DNA of 64,000 nt from Spirosoma sp. KCTC 42546 (GCF_006965485.1 NZ_CP041360.1:4816501-4880500), one strand, 5' to 3'; counted from the first letter of the stretch, positions 41,877 to 52,195 are shown. Notes: generated by a model from the letters alone, not told the origin. Translations and numbers: made by a program.

Positions 41877-44201
41877 ATGAACGTTTTGAATTCGTTTCAT
41901 TTTCAAGATTCTGCTCTAGTCTCAGCCCTGCTCAGTTTGTCTAAAAATGGCATTCTGGTACTGGAATACGTTCAGACGCCTGCTCCAACTTTTTTGATTA
42001 AACAGGCGAATGAAGTTGTTCAGCAATTAGTGGAGGGGTCTACTGCTTCCCTTACGGGTGCCTACCTGGAGCAACTCCCAGCGCCGTTTAATTCACCCTA
42101 TCTATCACAGCAACTACAGGCAATAGTAACTGCACCCGACGCAACTGCCAATTTCCAGTTGACGAATCCAGTAACGCCAACGGGTTTATTTCCTATTTAT
42201 AATTGCCAATTAATACGTATCGATCCGCAGGTATTGGTGCTTTCAATTGAGGTAACCAACTATTCGCCTGACGACATTCATTTTCAGGAGCAGATACTGG
42301 AAACCTTACCTACAGGTCTGATTATTTTTCAGGCTGTGCGGGATGATACAGGGGCCATTGCTGATTTTCAGGCTACGTATTGCAATCAGATTGGAGCCAC
42401 CATTACCCGTCAGAACCGGGCGGATATACTGACTCGCCCGATTAGTAAGCGCTATCAAGACATGCAGGCTTACGAACTCTATCACCAGTATGCAAACGTT
42501 GTTACGACAGGTAATCCGCATCATCAGATTCAATATTTACCAAATCACGATACCTGGCTGGATATCAGCGTCGTAAAGTTCGCTGATGGCTTGCTAGTTT
42601 CATTTCAGGACGTCAGTCTGGGGCAGAAAACAGCTTCGCTGCTCGAAAGTATACTCATCAGTTCGCCAGCCGCTATTCGTTATTACGAATCCATTCGTGA
42701 TGAATCCGGCCAGATTATCGACTTCCTCAGCAGCACAGGCAATGAGTTGGCTACGTATAGTTCACTCCGGCCCTTCCAGTCTACAACCGGCAGGCGGTTA
42801 CTGGATTTGTATCCTTACCTTAAGGGAAACGGGCTTTTTCAACGTTACGTAACCGTGGTAGAAACCGGCGAATCCGACCACTTCGAAACCGCTTATTACA
42901 TCAATCAATCTACCGTTTGGCTTGACTGTACGGCTGTCCGCCATGGCGCTGGATTCGTACTTACTACGTTAAATATCACCGATCGAAAACAGGCTCAATT
43001 ATCTCAACAGCGGCAGGCCGATCTGTTAACGGGTGTTCTTACTAGTTCGCCAAATAGCATTCTTGTACTAGAGGCTATTGAGGATCAGCAGGGAAATATT
43101 AATGACTTTCTGATTGCGCTGGCTAATCCAGCTACCCTGCACATGCTCCCGGTATTACTGAGTAAAAATTTAACCCACGAAGACCTTATAAGCCATACGA
43201 TTCGGGAGTTTCTGCCAATTTTGCCAGCCAGCAGAAAACCAGAACCGTTTACTATTCTGGTCGATGTCGTTAAAACCCGGCAACCAATCCGTCGTCAGGT
43301 AGATTATCCTGATCGGGGTATATCGTATGAGTATGAGATTACGCCCTTTCAAAACGGCGTCTTGTTGGTTACCACCGATATTACCACCTTACGGGCGTAT
43401 CAAAAAAAGCTAGAAGAAAACAACGCTGTATTAAGTCGTTCTAACGAGCATCTTCAGCAGTTTGCCTACATTGCCAGCCACGACTTACAGGAACCTCTGC
43501 GTAAAATTCAGTCCTTCGGCAATTTACTCCAAAGTCAATATACTGCTCAGTTAGGCGACGGAAGCACTTACCTGGAACGGATGCAGGTAGCCGCCAGCCG
43601 AATGTCTACCCTTATCCGTGACTTGCTGCTATTTTCCCGACTCACAACAAAGCAGGATACGCTGGCACCCGTATCGCTTAACCAGGTTATCATCGCAACC
43701 CTGACAGATCTGGAATTAGTCATTCAGGAAACCGGAGCCGTGGTGGATGTACAATCATTACCTACTATTCTGGGAGATCGGACACAGCTGGAACAGTTAT
43801 TCCAAAACTTATTGAGCAATGCACTGAAGTTTCGCCGGACAGATTTATCCGGGACACCGGCTACGCCCCTGATTCAGATCCGTTCACAAGTCATAGCCGC
43901 CACAGCACTTCCTCCGTCCGTTCAACCCACCGAACTGGCCGTAGCGTATCACCGCGTGGATGTATCAGACAACGGGATTGGGTTTGATGACAAGTATGTA
44001 GACCGCATCTTTCAAGTTTTCCAGCGACTCCATGGCCGAAACGAATTTGATGGCACAGGCATTGGACTCGCCATCTGCGAAAAAGTAGTTGTCAATCATG
44101 GCGGAGCTATTACCGCCAGTAGTAAACCCGGCCAGGGTGCTACATTTCATGTGTATTTACCTACTTCAACTACAAATTGGCGATCCACAGCCAATGATTG
44201 A
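41877..44201 (+). CDS. PAS-containing sensor histidine kinase (phytochrome-like kinase core)
   Basis: A 774-residue soluble protein with about four PAS-like segments in tandem (starting near 20, 140, 250 and 390; e.g. LETLPTGLIIFQAVRDDTG, LTGVLTSSPNSILVLEAIEDQQG). The HisKA domain carries phospho-acceptor H535 in FAYIASHDLQEPLRKIQSF. HATPase: NALKFRRT, DNGIGFDDKYVDRIFQVFQRLHGR, GTGIGLAICEKVV. There is no membrane helix and no receiver domain. The kinase core is of the type seen in bacteriophytochrome-like orphan kinases. A close sister gene lies at 49525-51123. A partner regulator is not adjacent. Confidence 0.9.
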   Translation: MNVLNSFHFQDSALVSALLSLSKNGILVLEYVQTPAPTFLIKQANEVVQQLVEGSTASLTGAYLEQLPAPFNSPYLSQQLQAIVTAPDATANFQLTNPVTPTGLFPIYNCQLIRIDPQVLVLSIEVTNYSPDDIHFQEQILETLPTGLIIFQAVRDDTGAIADFQATYCNQIGATITRQNRADILTRPISKRYQDMQAYELYHQYANVVTTGNPHHQIQYLPNHDTWLDISVVKFADGLLVSFQDVSLGQKTASLLESILISSPAAIRYYESIRDESGQIIDFLSSTGNELATYSSLRPFQSTTGRRLLDLYPYLKGNGLFQRYVTVVETGESDHFETAYYINQSTVWLDCTAVRHGAGFVLTTLNITDRKQAQLSQQRQADLLTGVLTSSPNSILVLEAIEDQQGNINDFLIALANPATLHMLPVLLSKNLTHEDLISHTIREFLPILPASRKPEPFTILVDVVKTRQPIRRQVDYPDRGISYEYEITPFQNGVLLVTTDITTLRAYQKKLEENNAVLSRSNEHLQQFAYIASHDLQEPLRKIQSFGNLLQSQYTAQLGDGSTYLERMQVAASRMSTLIRDLLLFSRLTTKQDTLAPVSLNQVIIATLTDLELVIQETGAVVDVQSLPTILGDRTQLEQLFQNLLSNALKFRRTDLSGTPATPLIQIRSQVIAATALPPSVQPTELAVAYHRVDVSDNGIGFDDKYVDRIFQVFQRLHGRNEFDGTGIGLAICEKVVVNHGGAITASSKPGQGATFHVYLPTSTTNWRSTAND

Positions 44202-44411
44202 AGCCTCTGTGTGCTAAGACATGTTTGTGGGGCTTAAGCAACCGGTTATAGTTGTATACAATGACGATGCATCTTATATAAAGAAAAGGGGGGCAATCAG
44301 GCTCTAGTGGATACATGCAATCGCTTTTAGAAGCTTGACAAGCTAAACTCCCTCCCCAGTATAACTATTTCCGGAGGTAGCCTTGTTGCCGTAGATAATA
44401 CGAAATGGTCA

Positions 44412-44630
44412 GTGACCAGTGCGACAGATCAGCAAGTCTCGCTAAAGATTAGCAGTGGTGAATTCATTAGCGCTATCGGTCTGTCTATTCTGGGATTTAC
44501 CATTACGCGCACCACGGCAAATGCAGGCAGCAACTCAAACATCACCGTTAATGTAAATGAGGATGCATCTCAAACATACGACAGTAATATCGTGAATAAC
44601 ATTTACGCCAGAATCATTACCAGTCTGTAG
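44412..44630 (+). CDS. Small hypothetical protein or gene remnant
   Basis: A 72-residue frame with GTG start: MTSATDQQVSLKISSGEFIS... ISAIGLSILGFTITRTTANAGSNSNITVNVNEDASQTYDSNIVNNIYARI. The frame is open further upstream to about 44332 and reads sensible residues there too (SLVAVDNTKWSV), so the true start may lie earlier or the piece may be the tail of a decayed gene. No family is recognised. Confidence 0.35.
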   Translation: MTSATDQQVSLKISSGEFISAIGLSILGFTITRTTANAGSNSNITVNVNEDASQTYDSNIVNNIYARIITSL

Positions 44631-44691
44631 GATACCCCCTGGATTGACATTCAGTTTATGTGTACTGCGGTTAGCGAATTTAGACAACGAC

Positions 44692-44739
44692 CCTACCCAA
44701 AGGGTCAGCCGTATCATTGCGGCTGACCCTTTGGGTAGG
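44692..44739. terminator. Strong hairpin, probable bidirectional terminator
   Basis: CCTACCCAAAGGGTCAGCCG (44692-44711) pairs perfectly with CGGCTGACCCTTTGGGTAGG (44720-44739), loop of eight. It lies between the plus-strand remnant and the 3' end of the minus-strand DUF1460 gene. Confidence 0.7.
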
Positions 44740-44773
44740 TTTATAAACTAGTCGAGCAGATTCTTTTAATCGC

Positions 44774-45652
44774 TTACTGTGCACCAACAGCTAGTGGGGT
44801 GGTATTGGTAGATGATCTCAAGCGGGCTACACGAATGCCAGAAAGTCGCTTGTGCCACTGCACATAATCGCTGATGGGGTAAGGTGTAATCACGACTGCC
44901 CCCTGATCGGAAGATGCATGTAGGATATGCATTCGCCCATTGGGTTGACGAACAGCCAGGCCCACATGCTTCATATCCAGACCGGGTCGAGCGGCTGTCA
45001 GCATCACAATATCACCTTCGCGAAGTTGGTCCTCAGCCTGCCGGATATTCTTCTTTGGAATGAAGGAAAAGGGTTTCTGACTCAGTGATGCTTCGGTTTG
45101 GGCCATTTGCTTGAATACAGCAGGGTCATTCAGATGCGGATACTTATAGGTTGCCGTAGTCATATACGAAACAGCCTTGGCCACCGACAAACTCCCCGCA
45201 AACTCTCGGGTGACGTCCGTTACAAGCCCTTTTCGTTCATTATCACGAAGCCAGTCCGAGAAGTAGTGTAGCCGACTGGCATAGCCATCAATACGACCGT
45301 CCCGGTAGCGCAGTTTGGTTAGATACTTTTTGAACGTTTGCTCAAAAAGCACCTGATTCTGTTTGTCGGCCACATCCTGCCAGGCTAACGAAAGCGCCAG
45401 AACCGTTTCTAAATAGGTTGTGCAATCAAGCTCAAGCACATTGACTACCAACTGTTCAGTCGGATTTACATCGAGCGTATGCGGGACATAGGGCCTGCCT
45501 ATGAACTGCTTTCCGATATTGATAGTCGTTTCAGTAGAGGTTTTACCACCAACAATGGTCAATGAGTGTAAGCTGGTCGACAAAACAAGCTCCTGGGCCT
45601 GCCCAGCCAGGGATATCAGCAATAGGGATAATCCAGTAAACAGTCTCAGCAT
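44774..45652 (-). CDS. DUF1460 (N-acetylmuramoyl-L-alanine amidase-like) exported protein
   Basis: A 292-residue protein with a signal peptide (MLRLFTGLSLLLISLAGQAQ). The DUF1460 body shows INIGKQFIGRPYVPHTLDVN, the active-site-like Cys in VLELDCTTYLETVLAL, FKKYLTKLRYRDGRIDGYASRLHYFSDWL, and the His in DMKHVGLAVRQPNG near the C-terminus: a Cys/His pair of the NlpC/P60-like fold. Such proteins are presumed to hydrolyse peptidoglycan-like or amide substrates. It is transcribed together with, or close to, the glycoside hydrolase gene 63 bp upstream, although no functional link to starch is known. Confidence 0.87.
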   Translation of the reverse strand: MLRLFTGLSLLLISLAGQAQELVLSTSLHSLTIVGGKTSTETTINIGKQFIGRPYVPHTLDVNPTEQLVVNVLELDCTTYLETVLALSLAWQDVADKQNQVLFEQTFKKYLTKLRYRDGRIDGYASRLHYFSDWLRDNERKGLVTDVTREFAGSLSVAKAVSYMTTATYKYPHLNDPAVFKQMAQTEASLSQKPFSFIPKKNIRQAEDQLREGDIVMLTAARPGLDMKHVGLAVRQPNGRMHILHASSDQGAVVITPYPISDYVQWHKRLSGIRVARLRSSTNTTPLAVGAQ

Positions 45653-45715
45653 AGGTGGGTATTGGTTTCCGGCTATAGCGTATTGACGAAACTAAGGCCA
45701 AAAAGTACCATAAAT

Positions 45716-47410
45716 CTACGATTTAATTTCCAGCACTCGTACGGCTCGGGGCGGCAGATAAACGGATACGCCTGCCAGGCCGACGGTTTCAATCTGGGTA
45801 TCACTTATAAAAATATCACTGAACTGGTAGGTACCGGTGGGGTCCAGCCCCATCGCGCCAAAAGCAGGGTTCGGAATACTAACGGTTGTTTCGTAGGTTG
45901 TAGAATTCGAGAAATTACAGATGATCAGTAGTTTCTGGCGTTCGGTATAACGCAGGTAGCTATAAATCTGGTGGGCATCGTAGCCCGCGCTTTGGCCATT
46001 ATCATTGGCGTATTGCAAATCGTAGAAATACCCATTCTGAATCGCATCGGAGCCACTGACCAGGTAATTCAATTGCTGGTAAAACAACCGCAACCGTCGT
46101 TGATCATCGGTAAGTCCACCGCCATCATAACGCCCCTCATTCACATAGCCTTGCCAGTCGGTCAGGCCCCAGTAATCGAATATGGTTGTTCGCCCATCAT
46201 CACCGCTGAATCCTTCAACGCCTTCAGCCCGCACCCCTATTTCCTGCCCGAAATACAGCAACATAGGGCCTGTATGCATGGTTGCCAGCAGCGTCATGCC
46301 CGGAATAGCTGCCCACGGATCGTTCGTAAAAAAACGGGAAGCGATCCGCTGTTCGTCATGGGTTTCCAAAAACCGGAGCATATGCTGAGCAAAGTCGCCA
46401 GACTCCTGTTGCCACACACGCGTAAGATCATAGCAGGAGCCATGGCCTTCCATCAACCGCCGAACGGAATCGTATAACCCAACTTTATCGTACAGGTAAT
46501 CGAACCCACCCCCGAAAATAAAGGATCGATACAAGCCTGGATCATAGATTTCAGCAATAAAAATCAGGCGCGGGTAGCGCTGCTTAACCTGGCGGATCGC
46601 CCATTGCCAGAACTCTACCGGAATTAAATGGGCCATGTCGCATCGGAAGCCGTCAATGCCTTTATCAGACCAGAACAACAGAATATCGAGCATCTGATGC
46701 CAGGTTGCCGGAATTGGATCGAACTGGCAGCTTCCATCAAACACATTAAAGCCGTAATTAAGCTTTATCGTTTCGTACCAGTCATTTATATCGGGGGTGG
46801 CTGTAATAGACCCGCTACCGGTAACCTTAGCCGGAAACTCATGCAGCTTAGGCTCCTGGCTATATAAGTGGTCCTGCGGACCAACAAAGGTTTGTCCCGG
46901 CAAATAATAGAAATTGTTCCCCGACGAAAACCCAACTGTTGTATCGTCATTCTGCCCCAGATCCACAACACCAGGAGGTTTCGCGTCGGACTGGTACTGA
47001 CGGGCAACATGGTTGGGTACAAAATCGATGATCACCTTCAGACCATTCGCGTGCGTACGCTGCACCAGCGCATCGAATTCGGCCATCCGATCGGGTACAC
47101 TAACGGCCAGGTCGGGGTTTACATCGTAATAATCTTTGACGGCGTAGGGAGAACCAGCGCGACCTTTCACCACCGCCGGATCATCGGGACGAATGCCGTT
47201 GGCCGAGTAATCCGTTTGGGTAGCATGTTCAATAATACCGGTATACCAAATGTGCGATGCTCCAAACTGCCGAATTGATTTCAGAGCCGCGTCATTGATG
47301 TCGTTAAATTTCCCGACCCCATTCTCATCACGGCTTCCATTGGTCAGATTTGTGGTGTTCTGATTGCCAAACAGGCGCGTAAAAATCTGGTAGATAATCA
47401 GTTTGTCCAT
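45716..47410 (-). CDS. Cytoplasmic GH13 alpha-amylase family enzyme
   Basis: From Met at 47410 (MDKLIIYQIFTRLFGNQ) the product is about 564 residues and has no signal peptide. Frames are open upstream to 47467, with an alternative ATG at 47437. The GH13 TIM barrel shows VIIDFVPNHVARQY (region I), GIDGFRCDMAHLIP (nucleophile Asp), LIFIAEIYDPGLY (acid/base Glu) and RFLETHDEQRIASRF (transition-state Asp). A C-terminal beta domain follows (LLIICNFSNSTTYE). Substrate is probably a malto-oligosaccharide. It lies divergent from the secreted amylase at 47568, with 150 bp between them. Confidence 0.88.
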   Translation of the reverse strand: MDKLIIYQIFTRLFGNQNTTNLTNGSRDENGVGKFNDINDAALKSIRQFGASHIWYTGIIEHATQTDYSANGIRPDDPAVVKGRAGSPYAVKDYYDVNPDLAVSVPDRMAEFDALVQRTHANGLKVIIDFVPNHVARQYQSDAKPPGVVDLGQNDDTTVGFSSGNNFYYLPGQTFVGPQDHLYSQEPKLHEFPAKVTGSGSITATPDINDWYETIKLNYGFNVFDGSCQFDPIPATWHQMLDILLFWSDKGIDGFRCDMAHLIPVEFWQWAIRQVKQRYPRLIFIAEIYDPGLYRSFIFGGGFDYLYDKVGLYDSVRRLMEGHGSCYDLTRVWQQESGDFAQHMLRFLETHDEQRIASRFFTNDPWAAIPGMTLLATMHTGPMLLYFGQEIGVRAEGVEGFSGDDGRTTIFDYWGLTDWQGYVNEGRYDGGGLTDDQRRLRLFYQQLNYLVSGSDAIQNGYFYDLQYANDNGQSAGYDAHQIYSYLRYTERQKLLIICNFSNSTTYETTVSIPNPAFGAMGLDPTGTYQFSDIFISDTQIETVGLAGVSVYLPPRAVRVLEIKS

Positions 47411-47567
47411 CACCGGGACAACAGACGCGGTGTACATAGGTCGGCTTAATTCAGGTTCTGGAAACAAGTCAGGTTTACAGACGCAAAACTATGGCCTTTT
47501 TCAACCAAAATCTTGGGTTATTTTTACGTTCTTGTTGCATTATTCTTAGTTCTATTACTGACTACCT

Positions 47568-49442
47568 ATGAAACGACGAACGTTACTGTACTTAATTGCC
47601 TTGCTATGGATTTTCAGTCCAGCTCTGGCGCAAAATGCCCTCATTCAACGCGTTAACCCTACCAACTGGTGGGTTGGCCTGAAAAACCCAAATCTACAGC
47701 TATTGATGTACGGTCCAAATGCCGGAACACTAGCCTACTCGCTCAACTATCCGGGTGTAAAACTGGTCAAAGTGCATACGGTCGAGAACCCAAACTATGC
47801 CTTTCTGGACCTCGTCATCGCTCCCACTGCAAAACCAGGTACGCTTAAACTGATCGGTAAGCGGGGCAATCAGACCTTAACCCAACCGTTTGAGCTGAAA
47901 GCCCGTGATACCAGTCCCAAAGGACAGGGCGTTACCTCAGCCGATTTTATTTATCTGGCGATGCCCGATCGCTTTGCCAATGGAGATCAGAGTAACGATA
48001 AATTTGCGGATATGGCAGACCCCAATGCCGACCGTGCCAATCCCTTTTACCGGCACGGGGGTGATCTGGCCGGGGCGTCTCAACGTATCAACTACCTGAA
48101 AGACCTGGGTGTCACGGCCATCTGGTTTACACCCGTACTCGAAAATAACCAACCCCTCACGAATGAAGGAGGAGTGATGCGCTCGGCTTATCACGGTTAT
48201 GGCTTCACCGATCACTACGCCATAGACCGCCGATTTGGGGGTAATGACGCCTATAAAGCCTTTGTAAAACAGGCGCATGCCGCAGGGATGAAGGTAGTAC
48301 AAGATGCTGTGTATAACCACTGCGGCATTAATCACTGGTTTATTAAAGATATGCCCAGCAAAGACTGGCTCCACCAGTGGCCAACCTACACAAATACATC
48401 GTATAAGTATCAGCCTGTTACCGATCCCCACGGTGCCCAGAGTGACCGTAAAGTAACGCTCGATGGCTGGTTCGTACCGTTTCTACCTGACCTCAACCAG
48501 AGCAATCCCTTTGTGGCTAACTTCCTGATTCAACATGCTATTTGGTCGGTCGAGAACTTTGGCGTCGATGCCTGGCGAATTGATACCTATATGTATAACG
48601 ACCAGCCATTTATGAACCGCTGTAATCAGGCCCTCCTGACAGAATATCCGAAGATCCATATTTTCGGCGAATCCTGGGTGAATAACGTGGTTGATCAGGC
48701 GTATTATACCCGAAACAAAATCGACTTTCCATTTAAGTCAAATCAGCCCGGTGGGCTGGATTTTGTAGTCTATGCCGCTATGACTGATGCCCTGAAGCAA
48801 AAATTTAGCTGGGATGATGGCGTGAATCGTTTTTATCAGGCGCTGGCACAGGATGCCGTTTATCAGGACCCATCAAAACTAGTAACCTTCCTGGATAACC
48901 ACGACACAGATCGGTACCTGTCCGTGATTGGTGACAATTTCGACAACTATAAAATTGGTCTGACCTGGCTGCTGACAACACGCGGAATCCCATCGATGTA
49001 TTACGGCACCGAGATTCTGATGAAAAATTTCAAGGACCCATCCGATGCCGAAGTACGTCGCGACTTTCCCGGTGGCTTTCCGGGCGACAAGGACAATAAA
49101 TTCGAGACCGCTGGTCGCACGGACCGCGAAAATGAAGCGTTTCGGTTTGTTCGTGCGTTAGCGACCTACCGGCGCGACAATCCGGTGATGCACACGGGTA
49201 AACTCATGCAGTTTCTTCCTCAGGAGGGCACCTACGTCTATTTCCGATACGATGGCACCAAAACCGTTATGGTAGCGACCAACACCAATGAAAAGGAAAT
49301 TTCCCTCGACACGGCCCGCTTTGCGGAACGGCTGAACGGATTTACGTCTGCTCGAAACATTCTGACGAACCAAACGCTTACCGATTTGAAACTACTGACG
49401 TTACCTGCCAAAACAGCCCTTGTGCTGGAATTAGGAAAATAA
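47568..49442 (+). CDS. Secreted cyclomaltodextrinase-like GH13 amylase (SusA-like)
   Basis: A 624-residue protein with a signal peptide (MKRRTLLYLIALLWIFSPALAQ). An N-terminal immunoglobulin-like domain follows (about 23-115, WWVGLKNPNLQLLMYGPN), typical of Bacteroidota cyclomaltodextrinases. The GH13 barrel has VVQDAVYNHCG, nucleophile D339 (DAWRIDTYMYND), acid/base E368 (HIFGESWVN), and D446 (DNHDTDRYL), followed by a C-terminal beta domain. It degrades starch-derived oligosaccharides or cyclodextrins in the periplasm or at the surface. It is the plus-strand partner of the cytoplasmic GH13 gene and starts a run that ends with beta-phosphoglucomutase. Confidence 0.92.
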   Translation: MKRRTLLYLIALLWIFSPALAQNALIQRVNPTNWWVGLKNPNLQLLMYGPNAGTLAYSLNYPGVKLVKVHTVENPNYAFLDLVIAPTAKPGTLKLIGKRGNQTLTQPFELKARDTSPKGQGVTSADFIYLAMPDRFANGDQSNDKFADMADPNADRANPFYRHGGDLAGASQRINYLKDLGVTAIWFTPVLENNQPLTNEGGVMRSAYHGYGFTDHYAIDRRFGGNDAYKAFVKQAHAAGMKVVQDAVYNHCGINHWFIKDMPSKDWLHQWPTYTNTSYKYQPVTDPHGAQSDRKVTLDGWFVPFLPDLNQSNPFVANFLIQHAIWSVENFGVDAWRIDTYMYNDQPFMNRCNQALLTEYPKIHIFGESWVNNVVDQAYYTRNKIDFPFKSNQPGGLDFVVYAAMTDALKQKFSWDDGVNRFYQALAQDAVYQDPSKLVTFLDNHDTDRYLSVIGDNFDNYKIGLTWLLTTRGIPSMYYGTEILMKNFKDPSDAEVRRDFPGGFPGDKDNKFETAGRTDRENEAFRFVRALATYRRDNPVMHTGKLMQFLPQEGTYVYFRYDGTKTVMVATNTNEKEISLDTARFAERLNGFTSARNILTNQTLTDLKLLTLPAKTALVLELGK

Positions 49443-49524
49443 ACGGATGAAGGGTGCGGCTTATATCCAGTCCAACGTTTAAACCTTGGACTGGGTCAGC
49501 ACTCCAGTACCTTACACGTATTGT

Positions 49525-51123
49525 ATGAATCAGTCGAGCGCATCCAGCCCGTTTAATGAAGAACCGATTCAATCACCAGAAGCCATCCGTCTGGCACTTG
49601 CAGCGTATGATGCGTCGCTGAACAGCATTGTTTCGATGGTAGCCATTCGAGATGCTGACGGAACAGTTGTTGACTTTCTGATGCAAACGGCTAATCAGGC
49701 GGTGGAACGGAGCTTGTTTGTGTCGCCCAATAAACTTATTGGGAAGCGCATGCTGGACATATTCCCCGGAAATATTGAATCTGGCCTGTTCGACCTTTAT
49801 AAACGTGTCCTGGAAACAGGAGTGGCCGAGCAAATTACCCTGTATTACAAAGAGGTTGATGGATTAGCAGCCTGGTTTGATATATCGGCCATTCGCTCAG
49901 CACCGGAGCATGTGGTTGTAACCTTCATGAATATTACGGCTAGTAAGCAAGCCGAACTAGACGTGAAGCGGCAGGCTGAACTGCTACAAACGGTGCTTGA
50001 TCACACACAAACGGCAATTTCTCAACACGAAGCGATACGCGATCCTACTGGAACGATCATTGATTTTAAAACGGTTCTCGCCAATCAACAGGCGCTCCGC
50101 ATGTGGGGCGAATTAGCAGAACCGATCCTGACAAAAACTTTTTTTGAGGTAGCCTCGGATGATCAGCAGCGAGATGATTTCCCCAAATATGTGCGCGTTG
50201 TGGAAACAGGTGAGTCAGACTTAAGTGAATTCAACATTGGAAACCAGTGGCTGCTCCGGCTGACAGCTAAATCAGGCGATGGCGTTGTTATCTCGAATAT
50301 CGACATTTCAGAGAACCGACGGTATCGGCAACAGATCGAAGCTACCAATGCCGAGTTAAAGCGCTCCAACGAAAACCTGCAATCCTTTGCCTACATTGCC
50401 AGCCATGACTTACAGGAACCCCTTCGTAAAATCATTGCATTTGGCGATATGCTGAGTGAACGCTATGCGCCCATTCTTGGCACAGAAGGCAACGAAATGC
50501 TGGGGCGTATGCAATCGGCGGCCGAGCGAATGTCGGTGCTGATCAGAGATTTGCTTGACTATTCCAAGATATCATCGCAACGTGATGCATTCAGGTCCTT
50601 TTCGCTAACTAAGCTGATTGAGGATATTATTGAAGACCTGTGGCATCCTATTCAACAGACAAACGCCCGCATTGACATTGGCATGGGTAACCCACTACCC
50701 GACCTGATCGGCGACCGGGCTCAGTTGCGGCAGTTATTCCAGAATCTACTATCCAATGCCCTGAAGTTCCACCAAACCGATTCGGCAGGAAATCCCCACC
50801 CCCCATTAATACAAGTAGCGGCCCGGAGACTTTCGATCAAAAACCTTACTGACACGATTAACCAGGAGTTGCAACCGGGCCGACGTTCAGCGAATCAGAC
50901 CTATTGGGCCATTACTATTGCGGATAATGGTATTGGCTTCGACCAAAAATATGCCGACCAGATTTTTCAGGTATTTCAGCGACTGCACAGTCGCAAACAC
51001 TTTGGTGGAACAGGAATTGGTCTGGCCGTTGTCAAAAAAGTGATTGAGCAACACGATGGAACGATTCGGGTTGATAGTGAACCCGGCAAAGGGACAACCT
51101 TTACGGTTTATTTACCCGCCTAA
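49525..51123 (+). CDS. PAS-containing sensor histidine kinase, sister of the gene at 41877
   Basis: From ATG at 49525 this is a 532-residue soluble kinase; the frame also opens with a TTG at 49486. Two PAS-like segments (about 20-140, SLNSIVSMVAIRDADGTVVDF; 145-265, LDHTQTAISQHEAIRDPTG) precede HisKA with H294 in FAYIASHDLQEPLRKIIAF and a HATPase with NALKFHQT, DNGIGFDQKYADQIFQVFQRLHSRK, GTGIGLAVVKKV. Its core is strongly similar to the 41877 kinase, so duplication is likely. It follows the secreted amylase by 82 bp in the same direction and may sense carbohydrate status; that role is an inference. Confidence 0.9.
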   Translation: MNQSSASSPFNEEPIQSPEAIRLALAAYDASLNSIVSMVAIRDADGTVVDFLMQTANQAVERSLFVSPNKLIGKRMLDIFPGNIESGLFDLYKRVLETGVAEQITLYYKEVDGLAAWFDISAIRSAPEHVVVTFMNITASKQAELDVKRQAELLQTVLDHTQTAISQHEAIRDPTGTIIDFKTVLANQQALRMWGELAEPILTKTFFEVASDDQQRDDFPKYVRVVETGESDLSEFNIGNQWLLRLTAKSGDGVVISNIDISENRRYRQQIEATNAELKRSNENLQSFAYIASHDLQEPLRKIIAFGDMLSERYAPILGTEGNEMLGRMQSAAERMSVLIRDLLDYSKISSQRDAFRSFSLTKLIEDIIEDLWHPIQQTNARIDIGMGNPLPDLIGDRAQLRQLFQNLLSNALKFHQTDSAGNPHPPLIQVAARRLSIKNLTDTINQELQPGRRSANQTYWAITIADNGIGFDQKYADQIFQVFQRLHSRKHFGGTGIGLAVVKKVIEQHDGTIRVDSEPGKGTTFTVYLPA

Positions 51124-51300
51124 GTCGATTATCATTCTAATCACCAAAGGCTGTTGCCTCATGGCAGTGATTGGCGCTTGTCCATAAGCGCTATCACGTT
51201 TTACCAGCTTCCCCTCTCCTAGTTTAGCCTCACCTTGTTTGGGTTTTACGTTCTCACTAACGATTTAGACATTTGTCCAGTAGGCTCGCCCATACGCCCC

Positions 51301-51308
51301 CCAACTTT
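51301..51308 (+). promoter_or_regulatory. Possible -7 element (CAACTTTG) before the DUF4386-like gene
   Basis: CAACTTTG differs from TAnnTTTG by one base and lies about 30 bp before the ATG at 51338. It is weak on its own. Confidence 0.25.
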
Positions 51309-51337
51309 GTATCGTCAATCACAACTCAAAAGGCGAT

Positions 51338-52147
51338 ATGAACTTGACTGCACTGACATCAGCCACTCATTTCATTAGTCGGGTAATTCATTCATTTATA
51401 ATCGCGAGTTTACTCATGGAAACAACCGTTTTTACCACTGACCGACGCATCGGCAAGCTATTAATTCTTGGTGCCGTTCTCGTCTTCATTCCGTATACTA
51501 TTCTGACCATTATTTTCGATTATCCCCTAATTCTTCGTCAGGATACCGGCTCACTATTAACACGTTTTCAGGCGGGCGGTCCAACGCTCATTGCTGTGTG
51601 GTGGGCGTTTGCGGTTATGGGGTTGCCGCTGTTGGAAGCCTATGTGCTTATTGGCCAGCGACTGGAAAACAAATTGTATTTTGTTCGATGGGCTACGCTG
51701 TTGGGCGTTGCTTCAGGATTGGTACAGATTATAGGTCTATTACGGTGGACATTCGTAGTTCCGGTACTAGCCAATAACTATATTCACTCAACAGATCCTG
51801 CCATTCGGGCGGCCAGTATCGTTGCATTCCAGACAATTCACCAATATGGTGGCGTGGTTTTGGGCGAACATCTGGGTCAGTTGCTGACAATAGCCTGGAC
51901 AGTACTAATCGCGTCGGCATTTAATCAGCTAAGCCTATTTCCAAAATGGGTAAGTTGGTTTGGCTATGGGACATCAGCAATTTATATACTGGCACAAGGG
52001 GATTTGGTTGCAACAGTTATTCCCGGTTTTCCGGTTTGGGACCTGGCGGGTTTAGTAGGAAGCTCACTCTGGTTGCTCTGGCTAATTTGTGTGGGCGTTC
52101 AGTTCCTTCAGCTTGGCAACCATGACGTAAGACCAGTGCTTGTGTAA
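51338..52147 (+). CDS. DUF4386-like polytopic membrane protein
   Basis: A 269-residue protein with about seven hydrophobic segments (near 10-26, 40-60, 85-105, 118-135, 170-195, 205-225, 235-258). Overall it resembles DUF4386 small membrane proteins of Bacteroidota, whose role is unknown. The start has an A/G-rich stretch (AAAAGG) eight bases upstream. It lies between a kinase and a lipoprotein gene. Confidence 0.65.
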   Translation: MNLTALTSATHFISRVIHSFIIASLLMETTVFTTDRRIGKLLILGAVLVFIPYTILTIIFDYPLILRQDTGSLLTRFQAGGPTLIAVWWAFAVMGLPLLEAYVLIGQRLENKLYFVRWATLLGVASGLVQIIGLLRWTFVVPVLANNYIHSTDPAIRAASIVAFQTIHQYGGVVLGEHLGQLLTIAWTVLIASAFNQLSLFPKWVSWFGYGTSAIYILAQGDLVATVIPGFPVWDLAGLVGSSLWLLWLICVGVQFLQLGNHDVRPVLV

Positions 52148-52195
52148 TACAACGCTTGTGTCCGTTTCAGGGTCTTGCCAAAAACGCCTTGATTT

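Noticed and set aside
45971..46477. 168-residue plus-strand open frame
   Set aside because: It is antisense to the GH13 amylase catalytic region.
48805..49373. Minus-strand open frames within the secreted amylase
   Set aside because: Antisense shadows of conserved GH13 coding sequence.
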